Assembly (NCBI GenBank): GCA_031404455.1
Contig: JANNHP010000082.1
Span: 1-19,771 of the forward strand
Length of the DNA: 19,771 nt
Direction of reading: 5' to 3'
Source of the DNA: JANNHP01 sp031404455
Lineage (GTDB): Bacteria > Planctomycetota > JAJSAM01 > JAJVHW01
Within the stretch, counting starts at the first letter, position 1. Every line of letters starts with the position of its first letter. The notes beneath the pieces were generated by a model. It had not been told where the DNA came from, did not search any database, and saw only the letters and a program-made list of their open reading frames with translations. A program made the translations under genes and the position numbers. Positions 7,821 through 13,537 of the stretch are shown piece by piece.

Positions 7821-9247
7821 CGGCGCAGGCTCTCGAGCAGTTCGAAGTAGCGGCGGACGAGTTCGCGGTCGGCGTCCGAGAGGCGCGCGACGTCGACCGC
7901 CTCCTCCGCGCGGCGCTTCGCCTCGGGGAGCGCTTCTCCGATCGGCCGCCGCGCCGGCGGCGTCTCTGTGCCGCCGGAGGGGTCGAGGACGAGCGTCAGC
8001 CCCTTCTTCTTCACGAGATCGCCCTCGCCGAAGAGCGGCACGACGACGTGCGTGTCGAGAGCCGGTGGCGGAGGCGGCGGCGGTCCCTCGGCGGGTGTCT
8101 CGTCCTTCTTCTCCTCGGGCGCGCCGGGCTGCGACTCGGGTTTCGGCTTCGACTGCGGCTTCGGCGGCGAATCGCCCTTCTTCTCGTCGGGATCGTCCTT
8201 CGGCGGACGGACGCGGAATTTCACGGGCAAGGACGCGTGCTCCTCGTGCGTGTCCCGCGTCGTGAGCCGCGCGCGCGCCACGTGCTCGCCGGGCGCGAGC
8301 TTCAGCCCGGGCACCTTGCGCAGGTCGATCTCCGAACGCTCGCCGAGGGGGCGCTGCGGATCGACCTCCAACCGCACACCCGTGTCCGCCTCGGGCTCGT
8401 CCACCGAGATGCGGACGTCGAAGACGCGCGCGCCGCGGATCTCGCCCGTCGCCGACGCTGCGACGACGGCCGTCACTGGCTCGTCCGCGTCGTAGTCCTC
8501 CTTCGTCATCTTCAGCGCGACGCGGATGCCGCCCTCGGGCGGCTGCTGCTTCGGATCCTCGGGCTTCGGCGGTGCGTCGGGCGGCGTGGGCTTGGCACCG
8601 TCCTCGCTCTGCGGGCCCGTCCCCTTGCGTCGCGGAGCTTCCGACGACGTCGGCGTGTCGGGCGTCGGCGCGCCGCCCTCTTTCGCAATGCCGGGCAGGA
8701 GACGGAACGGGCCCTCGACCGTGAGGAGTTCGGCGACGAGTGCGAGCACCGCGACGACGAGCGCGGCGGTCGCGAGCCGGCGCACCGGCGCCGTGACGCG
8801 ACGCTCGGCGCGAAGGGGAAACGCCTCATCGACGCGCGCTCCCGCACCTCGGAGTGCCGCCTCCGCGTCGCGGACGACGAACGCCGCGAGCCCGGACCGG
8901 ACGCCGCCGCGCGCGACCGCCCACGCCGCCGACGCGCGGTCGTGGAGTCCGAGACGGCGATCGACCTCGCGGGCCATGTCCGCGCGCGAACGACCCACGG
9001 CGCCGCGGACCACGAACGCGAGCCCCACGATCACGACCATCGCCGCGAGCGCGACCGCCCAGGCGACCGGCAGCGGTTCCCGCGCCATCACGCGGTCGAA
9101 GATCCGCCACGCCGCGAGCGTCACCACCGCGAGGCACGCGGCGACGATCGTCCGGCGGATCGCGGCGTCGCGGTTCCGGCGCCGTTCTCGACGGACGAGG
9201 CGCTCGAGCGTCGCGTCGAGGTAGTCAGCGGAGAGGCGATCGGCCAT
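7817..9247 (-). CDS. Three-helix membrane protein with proline-rich linkers, first gene of the Bat-like operon
   Basis: This 476-aa protein is not a family I can name firmly. It has a basic N-terminus and helices at about 33-50, 61-81 and 157-178. Between helices 2 and 3 is a stretch MAREVDRRLGLHDRASAAW (91-109) like that of DUF4175-type proteins found beside DUF58/VWA genes. After the third helix come a Pro/Lys/Glu-rich linker (about 190-238), a beta-rich domain (about 240-350), a second Pro-rich linker with a run of prolines, and a short C-terminal helix rich in Arg/Glu. A large periplasmic part is inferred. The ATG at 9247 was chosen because sequence upstream is antisense to the divergent pseudouridine synthase gene and a GNTANCNT octamer ends 11 nt before it. 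Its position as first gene suggests an accessory subunit of the Bat complex. Confidence 0.75.
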   Translation of the reverse strand: MADRLSADYLDATLERLVRRERRRNRDAAIRRTIVAACLAVVTLAAWRIFDRVMAREPLPVAWAVALAAMVVIVGLAFVVRGAVGRSRADMAREVDRRLGLHDRASAAWAVARGGVRSGLAAFVVRDAEAALRGAGARVDEAFPLRAERRVTAPVRRLATAALVVAVLALVAELLTVEGPFRLLPGIAKEGGAPTPDTPTSSEAPRRKGTGPQSEDGAKPTPPDAPPKPEDPKQQPPEGGIRVALKMTKEDYDADEPVTAVVAASATGEIRGARVFDVRISVDEPEADTGVRLEVDPQRPLGERSEIDLRKVPGLKLAPGEHVARARLTTRDTHEEHASLPVKFRVRPPKDDPDEKKGDSPPKPQSKPKPESQPGAPEEKKDETPAEGPPPPPPPALDTHVVVPLFGEGDLVKKKGLTLVLDPSGGTETPPARRPIGEALPEAKRRAEEAVDVARLSDADRELVRRYFELLESLRR

Positions 9248-9258
9248 TTGCGATCGAG

Positions 9259-9266
9259 AGGCTAAC
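9259..9266 (-). promoter_or_regulatory. Putative -10 element of the Bat-like operon
   Basis: The minus strand reads GTTAGCCT, fitting GNTANCNT. It ends 11 nt before the ATG at 9247, which would leave a leader of only about 4-5 nt. It overlaps the region of the divergent promoter at 9273-9280; both lie in a 39-bp gap. Confidence 0.45.
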
Positions 9267-9272
9267 TCAACC

Positions 9273-9280
9273 GCTACCTT
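9273..9280 (+). promoter_or_regulatory. Putative -10 element of the pseudouridine synthase gene (leaderless)
   Basis: The sequence GCTACCTT ends 6 nt before the GTG at 9287, so the transcript would start at the initiation codon. No Shine-Dalgarno sequence and no clear -35 element are visible. Confidence 0.5.
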
Positions 9281-9286
9281 GCCGCC

Positions 9287-10141
9287 GTGACCGGACGGAT
9301 CGAGAAGTACGAGAGCAAGGGCTCGCGGTGGGAGGACGAGTTCGCCGACCTGGGCGGCCCCGAGTCGTCGCGCCGCGGGCGGCGGCCCCAGTCGGTCGAG
9401 ATCCTCCTCGACGATCCCGCGTTCACCGTGGTGATGAAGCCGGCGGGCGTCCCGACCGTCGAGGAGCGCTTCGCGAAGGACAAGGACACGCTCGTCGACC
9501 TCGTCCACGCGATCTGGAAGCGCACGGACCCCGCCGCGGGGAAACCGCTGATCTGCCACCGCCTCGACCGCGACACGTCGGGCTGCCTGGTCTTCGCGAA
9601 GACGCCCGAGGCGGCGCGGCCGATCCTCGAGGCCTTCCGCGAACGGACGGTCTCGAAGACGTATCTGGCACTCGTCCTCGGCGCGCCGCAACCGCCGTCG
9701 GGCGAGGTGGAGTTCCAGGTGGCGCCGGACAAGTTCCGGCCCGGGGCGATGATGCTCGTCGAGAAGAAGGGCAAGGAGTGCCGCGACTCGTACGAGACGC
9801 TCGAGACGTTCCGCGGCCTCTCGCTCGTGCGCGTCCGGCCGATGACGGGCCGCACGCACGAGGTCCGCCTCGCGCTCAAGCACTTGGGGACGCCGTGCGC
9901 GGTCGACCACTACTACGGCGGGCGGGACCCGATCCTGCTCTCCAGCTTCAAGCGCGGCTACCGCGTCGGCCGCGGGCGCACGGAGCAACCGCTGATCGAC
10001 CGGCTGACGCTGCACGCCGCGACGCTCGAATTCCCCCACCCGTCGGGCACCGGCACGGTCCGCGCCGAGGCGGCGCTGCCGCGCGACATGGAGGCCACGC
10101 TCAAACAGTTGAGACGCCACGCGGCGCCAGGGAGTTTGTAG
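9287..10141 (+). CDS. RluA-family RNA pseudouridine synthase
   Basis: The enzyme isomerises a uridine in rRNA or tRNA to pseudouridine in the cytoplasm. The 284-aa protein contains the family signature HRLDRDTSGCLVF (91-103) with catalytic Asp94, VSKTYLALV, GRTHEVRLAL and a RLTLHA motif near the C-terminus. The usual glutamine of GRTHQIR is glutamate here. There is no N-terminal S4 domain; instead about 35 charged residues precede the catalytic core. GTG at 9287 is the first start in frame and sits 6 nt from a -10-like octamer, so the mRNA is probably leaderless. The M48 gene follows 17 bp downstream, probably co-transcribed. The exact uridine target cannot be assigned. Confidence 0.92.
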   Translation: MTGRIEKYESKGSRWEDEFADLGGPESSRRGRRPQSVEILLDDPAFTVVMKPAGVPTVEERFAKDKDTLVDLVHAIWKRTDPAAGKPLICHRLDRDTSGCLVFAKTPEAARPILEAFRERTVSKTYLALVLGAPQPPSGEVEFQVAPDKFRPGAMMLVEKKGKECRDSYETLETFRGLSLVRVRPMTGRTHEVRLALKHLGTPCAVDHYYGGRDPILLSSFKRGYRVGRGRTEQPLIDRLTLHAATLEFPHPSGTGTVRAEAALPRDMEATLKQLRRHAAPGSL

Positions 10142-10158
10142 AGGCTGGAGGACCCACC

Positions 10159-11493
10159 ATGACGCTCCTGAGAGTGACTTCGACGTTCGCCCTCTGCGCC
10201 CTCGCGGGCTGCATCACGGACCCGGTCACCGGGAAGAGCGTGATGGGCATGCCCACCTCCGACGCCGAGGAAGTGTCGATGGGCCAGTCGTACCGGCCGG
10301 TCATCGTGCAGCAGTTCTCCGGCGCCTATCCCGACGCCGAGCTGCAGAGCTACATGGGGACGATCGTCCTCGGCATGGCGCACTCGAGCGTCCGTCCGGA
10401 CCTCCCCTGGACGTTCACGATCGTCAACTCGTCGGAGCCGAACGCGTTCGCGGTGCCGGGAGGCGAGGTCTACATGACGCGCGGGCTCCTCTGGCGTCTC
10501 GACGACGAGGCGGAGTTCGCGGTGGTGATGGGCCACGAGATCGGGCACGTGGAGCACCGTCACACGGTGCAGGCGATGGGCCGCGACACGCTGATCGGCG
10601 CGCTAGGCCAGATCGGCGGCGAAGCCCTCGGGAGCCCCGAGGTCGGCGGACTCGTCACCGGGCTCGTCCTGTCCCGGTACAGCCGCGACCAGGAGCGCGA
10701 GTCGGACCAGCGCGGAGTCGTCAGCAGCTACCGCGCGGGATACGACCCGCGGCAGGGCGCCGACGTGTTCCGCGAGTTCCTGAAGATCAAGCAGGAGGCG
10801 GGCGGCGGCGAGAGCGCCATCGACTCGTGGACGTCGAGCCACCCGCTCGATTCCGAGCGGATCGCGACGATCGCCGTGCTCTCGGAGGAGATCGACCCTC
10901 GCCTCGCCGGCACGGCGCCCGTGCAGGGCCTCGTCGTCCAGACCGGTCGCTTCGCCGAGATGATCGCGAAGCTCCGGGGCGAGCAGCGCGTCTACGACCG
11001 TCACGACGCGGCGCTCGCGAAGCTCTCGCAGCAGGGCGCCGGCAAGGACGCCGTCCGCGGGGCGATCCCGGAGTTCGAGGCGTGCGCCAACGCGCTGCCC
11101 CGACACGCATTCTTCGCGAACACCGCGGGCAAGGCCTGGCTCGTCGTCGGCGACGCATCTCGCGCCCGCGGCTGGCTGGAACGTGCGTCCTCGATGAACC
11201 AGGGCCTCCTCGAGCCGGAGCTCGGCCTCGGCATGCTCGCGCTCGAGGCGAAGCGGTTCGACGAGACCGTGGACCGCGCGCAGCGGGGCCTGGCACTCCT
11301 GCCGGGCAACTACATGAGCCTCTATCTGCGCGGCGAGGGCTACCTCGGTCTCGGGCGCTCCGCCGAGGCGAAGTCCGACTTCGAAGCGGTCGTCGCGTCA
11401 GCGCCGGCGGACAGCGAGCAGGCGCAGGCGGCCGCCGCCCACCTCGGGTCGGCGCCGGCGCCGCAGCCGCGGACGAAGAAATCGAAGCGCTGA
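10159..11493 (+). CDS. M48-family metalloprotease lipoprotein with C-terminal TPR-like region (BepA-like layout)
   Basis: This 444-aa protein begins with a signal peptide and lipobox LAGC (Cys18), predicting a lipid-anchored periplasmic protease. The peptidase domain has HEIGH (126-130) for zinc and catalysis and the third-ligand motif QERESD (178-183). The segment NAFAVPGGEVYMTRGLL is also characteristic of M48 peptidases. The C-terminal region (about 280-430) is helical with TPR-like spacing, including the stretch LGLGMLALEAKRFDETVDRA, and the tail is Lys-rich. This resembles BepA and LoiP-like envelope quality-control proteases that act on outer-membrane proteins. The ATG at 10159 has a strong Shine-Dalgarno GGAGGA (10147-10152, 6-nt spacing); the longer open frame upstream is a shadow of the pseudouridine synthase gene. 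Confidence 0.92.
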   Translation: MTLLRVTSTFALCALAGCITDPVTGKSVMGMPTSDAEEVSMGQSYRPVIVQQFSGAYPDAELQSYMGTIVLGMAHSSVRPDLPWTFTIVNSSEPNAFAVPGGEVYMTRGLLWRLDDEAEFAVVMGHEIGHVEHRHTVQAMGRDTLIGALGQIGGEALGSPEVGGLVTGLVLSRYSRDQERESDQRGVVSSYRAGYDPRQGADVFREFLKIKQEAGGGESAIDSWTSSHPLDSERIATIAVLSEEIDPRLAGTAPVQGLVVQTGRFAEMIAKLRGEQRVYDRHDAALAKLSQQGAGKDAVRGAIPEFEACANALPRHAFFANTAGKAWLVVGDASRARGWLERASSMNQGLLEPELGLGMLALEAKRFDETVDRAQRGLALLPGNYMSLYLRGEGYLGLGRSAEAKSDFEAVVASAPADSEQAQAAAAHLGSAPAPQPRTKKSKR

Positions 11494-11508
11494 ACGGCGA
11501 CGGGCCGT

Positions 11509-11586
11509 CAAGGCGTAGCAGGTCGCACGCATGCGCTCGTAGGGGCGGGTTTGAAACCCGCCCCTACACCAACCTGTCACGCCTTG
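11509..11586. repeat. Composite palindromic repeat: 29-bp core palindrome inside a 15-bp outer inverted repeat
   Basis: The core (11539-11567) has arms GTAGGGGCGGGTTT and AAACCCGCCCCTAC, perfect over 14 bp with a single central base (13 bp if a 3-nt loop is assumed). Outside it, CAAGGCGTAGCAGGT (11509-11523) and ACCTGTCACGCCTTG (11572-11586) pair at 13 of 15 positions. The whole could fold as a long stem with an internal loop and a terminal hairpin. It fills the gap between the ends of the convergent M48 and small-protein genes. From memory, similar GTAGGGGCGGG palindromes recur in many bacterial genomes, suggesting a REP-type or non-autonomous mobile repeat; it may also act as a bidirectional transcription barrier. 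Confidence 0.75.
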
Positions 11587-11607
11587 ATTGCGCGTGACGG
11601 CGCTTCT

Positions 11608-11850
11608 TCAGCGGCTCGTGCTGAACAGCCCGGGCGCGGGACGGAAGCGCGTGCGCAGGCGCGCGAAACGGCGGCCGTAGATGCGGTCGTAGAGACGCGG
11701 ATCCTCGGGGAAGAAATCGGCCGCGCGGCGGCGCAGACCCTCGATCGCGGACTGGACCTCGTCCTCGGGAACCGCCTCCGAGCAGATCATTCCGACGATC
11801 CGGTACGACTGCCGGTCCAGTTCGTCGAGTTCGCGGTTCGCGGGCAGCAT
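11608..11850 (-). CDS. Small hypothetical protein (80 aa)
   Basis: I do not recognise a named family. The product is charged and largely helical, with the stretches YRIVGMICSEAVPEDEVQ and LYDRIYGRRFARLRTRF; it has no signal peptide, membrane segment or cysteine pair. I chose the ATG at 11850 rather than the ATG at 11877 because it has a near-perfect Shine-Dalgarno AGGAGG at 6-nt spacing (11862-11857), whereas the upstream ATG overlaps the putative -10 element. The well-placed ribosome binding site and promoter support a real gene. It is divergent from the FGE-like gene and convergent with the M48 gene, with the palindromic repeat at its 3' end. Confidence 0.7.
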   Translation of the reverse strand: MLPANRELDELDRQSYRIVGMICSEAVPEDEVQSAIEGLRRRAADFFPEDPRLYDRIYGRRFARLRTRFRPAPGLFSTSR

Positions 11851-11856
11851 CGGCGT

Positions 11857-11862
11857 CCTCCT
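11857..11862 (-). promoter_or_regulatory. Ribosome binding site deciding the start of the 80-aa protein
   Basis: AGGAGG on the minus strand lies 6 nt before the ATG at 11850. It is the strongest Shine-Dalgarno sequence in the window and excludes the upstream ATG at 11877 as the main start. Confidence 0.7.
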
Positions 11863-11875
11863 CGGCTCGTCGCGC

Positions 11876-11883
11876 ATGCTACC
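11876..11883 (-). promoter_or_regulatory. Putative -10 element of the 80-aa protein gene
   Basis: The minus strand reads GGTAGCAT, fitting GNTANCNT. It ends 25 nt before the ATG at 11850, leaving a short leader that contains the AGGAGG site. Confidence 0.45.
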
Positions 11884-11918
11884 GCCCCCCTGGATTGTTG
11901 GGGAGGGCCGCTTGCGCG

Positions 11919-11926
11919 GCTAGCTT
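11919..11926 (+). promoter_or_regulatory. Putative promoter of the FGE-like gene
   Basis: GCTAGCTT fits GNTANCNT. TTGGGG at 11898-11903 lies exactly 17 bp upstream of TAGCTT and is the best -35 candidate seen in the window. Transcription would start near 11932, about 29 nt before the TTG at 11961. Confidence 0.5.
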
Positions 11927-11960
11927 CCGCCGTTTTGTTTCCACCGGGAGTCTCCGCGAG

Positions 11961-13001
11961 TTGAGCGACGACAAGATCAAGGTCATCCAGGAGCACATCT
12001 GGAACAAGTACGTGGAAGGCGCCCACGACGAGTTCGATGAGGAGGAAGCTCTCCGCACGCTCGAGGAGCACCACCGTTCGCACGGCTCCGGCGCCGCCCC
12101 GGACACGTACTACCTGGGCATCCTCTACTTCGAGATGGCGTTCGAGCGCCACGCGGAGGATGAGCGCAATCTCTTCCTCGCTCGCGCCTCGACGATCCTC
12201 GACCGCTACATCGAGCGCACGGGCGACGACATCGAGGACATCATCGACCGGCGCGACGACGCCAAGGCGCAGGTCGATGAGCTCCCCGAGCCGGTCAAGA
12301 AGAAGCTCCTGGACCGCGTCTCCAGGGAACTCGACAAGCAGGCCGACGAGCAGAAGAAGGCCGAGGCCGACGCCGTCCCGGTCTTCCAGGTGCTCGACGG
12401 CATGGTCCTCGTCCCCGGGGGCAGCTTCGTCTCCGGCGCCGCGAAGACGGTGAAGGAGACGAAGGCCTTCTGGATCGACCTCTTCCCGGTCACCAACGCC
12501 GAGTACCTGCGCTTCGTCGAGTCCACAGGCTACCGCTCGCCGAAGTTCTGGACCGAGGGCCGCCTGCGCGAGCCGCAGGCGCCGGTCGTCGGCATCTCCT
12601 GGTACGACGCGTTCAAGTACGCGGCGTTCGCCGGCAAATCGCTGGCGACGAAGGAGCAGTGGGAGAAGGCCGCCCGCGGGAAGGCCGGCCGCACGTATCC
12701 CTGGGGCGAGGAGTTCGTCCCGGAGAACGCCGCTCACGCCAAGGAGGACGGCACCGACGGAGTCGAGGTCGTGGGACTCCACCCCGCGAACGTCAGCGAG
12801 TTCGGCGTCCGCGACATGGTCGGCAACGTCTGGCAGTGGACCGAGAGCCCCGACCCGGGCGACCCGGAGCAGCGCATCATCTGCGGCGGCTCCTGGTGCG
12901 ACCCGCCGCGCTTCCTCCGGTGCGACGAACACCTTTCGGCCTACCCGAAGGACAAGTTCGACAACATCGGGTTCCGCTGCATCCGGGTTGCGAAGGAGTG
13001 A
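11961..13001 (+). CDS. Formylglycine-generating-enzyme/SUMF1-fold protein with N-terminal helical domain
   Basis: The C-terminal part (about 145-346) is a sulfatase-modifying-factor (FGE/EgtB, C-type-lectin-like) domain. It shows MVLVPGGSF, FPVTNAEYLRF, PVVGISWYDAFKYAAFAGK, QWEKAARG, YPWGEE, VGNVWQWT, CGGSWCDPP and GFRC. The first 140 residues are helical and highly acidic, possibly a TPR-like or coiled-coil partner-binding domain. True FGEs oxidise a sulfatase cysteine using a close CxxxxC pair after GGS; here the cysteines are Cys313 and Cys321, seven residues apart, so catalysis is doubtful and a structural or ligand-binding role is equally likely. The open frame extends to a TTG at 11895, but that precedes the predicted transcription start. 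I chose the TTG at 11961, with GGGAG (11946-11950) upstream. No signal peptide is evident. Confidence 0.85.
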   Translation: MSDDKIKVIQEHIWNKYVEGAHDEFDEEEALRTLEEHHRSHGSGAAPDTYYLGILYFEMAFERHAEDERNLFLARASTILDRYIERTGDDIEDIIDRRDDAKAQVDELPEPVKKKLLDRVSRELDKQADEQKKAEADAVPVFQVLDGMVLVPGGSFVSGAAKTVKETKAFWIDLFPVTNAEYLRFVESTGYRSPKFWTEGRLREPQAPVVGISWYDAFKYAAFAGKSLATKEQWEKAARGKAGRTYPWGEEFVPENAAHAKEDGTDGVEVVGLHPANVSEFGVRDMVGNVWQWTESPDPGDPEQRIICGGSWCDPPRFLRCDEHLSAYPKDKFDNIGFRCIRVAKE

Positions 13002-13005
13002 GCGA

Positions 13006-13022
13006 GGGCGCCTGCGGCGCCC
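13006..13022. terminator. Hairpin directly after the FGE-like gene
   Basis: GGGCGCC (13006-13012) pairs with GGCGCCC (13016-13022) around a 3-nt loop, 5 bp after the stop codon. It lacks a T-run, so it would be a factor-dependent or RNA-end-stabilising element at most. Confidence 0.35.
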
Positions 13023-13055
13023 CTGCGAACGGGCACGGTGCGGACGAAGGACGCA

Positions 13056-13082
13056 TCTGAACTCGCCGGGGGCGAGTTCAGA
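13056..13082. terminator. Strong 12-bp hairpin between convergent genes
   Basis: TCTGAACTCGCC (13056-13067) and GGCGAGTTCAGA (13071-13082) are perfect complements around GGG. It lies between the ends of the FGE-like gene (plus) and the small lipoprotein gene (minus), where a bidirectional terminator is expected, but no T-run follows on either side. A partial repeat of the arm sequence TGAACTC occurs again near 13135. Confidence 0.45.
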
Positions 13083-13146
13083 AGTGCCCCAGGTGCGACT
13101 CACGCCCATCCCGGTAGACCGCCGCTGGTCGCCTGAACTCCCTCAG

Positions 13147-13157
13147 CCCGCCCCTAC
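13147..13157 (-). repeat. Half-copy of the GTAGGGGCGGG palindrome arm
   Basis: The minus strand reads GTAGGGGCGGG, identical to 11 bp of the arm of the palindrome at 11539-11567, but the second arm is absent. It provides the TAG stop codon of the small lipoprotein gene. An 11-bp GC-rich match can arise by chance, so this is tentative. Confidence 0.3.
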
Positions 13158-13537
13158 CACCACCACCCGCTGTTCCAGCCGAGACCCCAGCCCCATCCGC
13201 CGCCGCAACCGCCGCCGGAACGGTAGCCGAGACTCAGCGTGAGCGGGATGGCCCAGCCCCAGTCGCCGCCGTCGTCGTAGTGCTCGTAGCGGTCCGGGCT
13301 GCTCTCGCGGATGATGATCCGCTCCGGCTCGCTGCGCGGACGGTGCGAATCGAGCCACGCGATCCGGTCCGCCTCGGAGATGTCGTTCGCGGGCGGCGGC
13401 GCCGACGGCCCCTCGATCAGCTTCATCGGCGGCGGGTAGGCCGCGTAGTGGAAGCCCGGCGGCACCGCGGGGGTGGACGAAGCGCACCCCGCGAGCGCCA
13501 CGAGCGACAACGCGAGCACCAGGTTCGAGTTGCTCAT
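13154..13537 (-). CDS. Small lipoprotein with Gly/Trp-rich C-terminus
   Basis: The 127-aa product has a signal peptide ending in a lipobox LAGC (Cys18), a middle part rich in Pro and charged residues (PPANDISEADRIAWLDSHRP), and a tail rich in Gly and Trp that ends in three tryptophans. I know no enzyme family that fits; a lipid-anchored structural or surface protein is plausible. The ATG at 13537 overlaps the COG3014-like stop in the string ATGA, with GAGG just upstream, so it is translationally coupled as the third gene of the lipoprotein operon. Its stop codon TAG lies within an 11-bp match to one arm of the palindrome at 11539-11567. It occupies the position where a YcfL-like lipoprotein is found in some LpoB operons, but I see no real similarity. 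Confidence 0.75.
   Translation of the reverse strand: MSNSNLVLALSLVALAGCASSTPAVPPGFHYAAYPPPMKLIEGPSAPPPANDISEADRIAWLDSHRPRSEPERIIIRESSPDRYEHYDDGGDWGWAIPLTLSLGYRSGGGCGGGWGWGLGWNSGWWW

Noticed and set aside
7955..7985. Inverted repeat CCGGCGGC / GCCGCCGG in the 476-aa membrane protein gene
   Set aside because: Short, pure G and C arms arise often in coding sequence of this composition, and no second element supports it.
5260..9265. Large plus-strand frames (5260-7092 and 7478-9265) antisense to the Bat-like operon
   Set aside because: DUF58 and VWA motifs plus overlapping start and stop codons establish the minus strand as coding; the antisense frames are Arg-rich shadows.
11895..11960. Extended start (TTG 11895) for the FGE-like protein
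   Set aside because: It lies upstream of the predicted transcription start at about 11932 and encodes a stretch without family similarity; TTG 11961 has GGGAG upstream.
12960..13153. Possible small gene in the gap after the FGE-like gene
   Set aside because: The gap is occupied by two hairpins and the half-repeat; no start codon with a ribosome binding site opens a convincing frame.
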